5,812 nt of DNA from Clostridiales bacterium (GTDB lineage: Bacteria; Bacillota; Clostridia; Oscillospirales; Acutalibacteraceae), in the NCBI GenBank assembly GCA_022791355.1, contig JAAVYX010000128.1, positions 1 to 5,812 of the forward strand. Reading direction: 5' to 3'. Made by a program: the position numbers and the translations under genes. Of this stretch, positions 5,748 to 5,812 are shown piece after piece; position 1 is the stretch's first letter; every line of letters begins with the position of its first letter. Below the pieces are notes generated by a model. That model ran no database searches. It worked only from the letters and a program-made list of their open reading frames with translations, and was not told the origin of the DNA.

Positions 5748-5812
5748 CCCGGTTTGGCGTCCCGGTTTGGCCTTCGGCCAAACCTCTTTCTGGCGTCCCG
5801 GTTTGGCCTTCG
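5748..5812. repeat. Tandem 36-bp palindromic repeat, cut by the window end
   Basis: A 36-bp unit begins at 5755 and restarts at 5791. The 22 bases that remain of the second copy are identical to the first. Each full unit carries a perfect inverted repeat, GGTTTGGC (5764-5771) with GCCAAACC (5777-5784), around CTTCG. A third, truncated trace is the CCCGGTTTGG at 5748-5757, also found at 5761 and 5797. The array probably continues to the right. It resembles REP-type intergenic palindromes. Confidence 0.75.

Larger units (their letters stand above)
5472..5812. other. Gene-free right flank and pth leader
   Basis: From left to right this holds the pth ribosome binding site, a GC-rich leader with a hairpin, the extended -10 promoter, two terminator-like hairpins and the palindromic tandem repeat. 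Minus-strand frames stay open across parts of it, but they contain the palindromes and promoter and show no recognisable protein motif. No gene is supported. Confidence 0.6.

Noticed and set aside
5653..5812. Minus-strand open frame running in from the right edge, ending at TAG 5655-5653
   Set aside because: About 52 codons without a stop is not unusual in such GC-rich DNA. The frame is made largely of the palindromic repeat and hairpins, and no protein family is recognised.
5748..5812. CRISPR array
   Set aside because: The 36-bp units abut directly with no variable spacers, and no cas gene is present.

Overview
The window looks like chromosomal DNA from a high-GC member of the Bacillota, most likely a clostridial gut-type lineage such as Oscillospiraceae. 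The reasons are the pth–mfd neighbourhood, which matches the spoVC(pth)–mfd order of Bacillota, strong AGGAGG-type ribosome binding sites, and a lysine-rich N-terminal extension on Pth. The lineage is an inference; no marker gene here fixes it.

All supported genes lie on the minus strand and read from right to left. From the right: a gene-free stretch (5472-5812) holds a tandem palindromic repeat cut by the window edge, two terminator-like hairpins and a good extended -10 promoter (5583-5611). Then come pth (4863-5471, peptidyl-tRNA hydrolase), a nucleotidyltransferase-fold protein of unknown substrate (4105-4845), and mfd (678-4121, transcription-repair coupling factor). A small Cys-rich zinc-ribbon protein (315-656) starts 21 nt after mfd. 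Spacings are 17 nt, a 17-nt overlap and 21 nt, with no terminator between genes, so one transcript could cover all four. A terminator-like hairpin sits directly at the last stop codon (287-316).

The left 314 bases hold no credible gene but are rich in structure: three hairpins with T-runs, a roughly 125-bp imperfect palindrome (191-316), and a recurring CGTCAA/TTGACG hexamer. Base composition falls from about 63% GC or more in sampled mfd and nucleotidyltransferase lines to about 40-47% just past the mfd stop. The last gene and the left flank therefore look like a different compositional segment.

Pth recycles peptidyl-tRNA released from stalled ribosomes and Mfd rescues stalled RNA polymerase and recruits repair, so the core operon is housekeeping for stalled gene expression. 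The nucleotidyltransferase and the zinc-ribbon protein have no function readable from sequence. No clearly novel multi-gene system is visible; the best candidates for something undescribed are the structured left flank and the zinc-ribbon protein.
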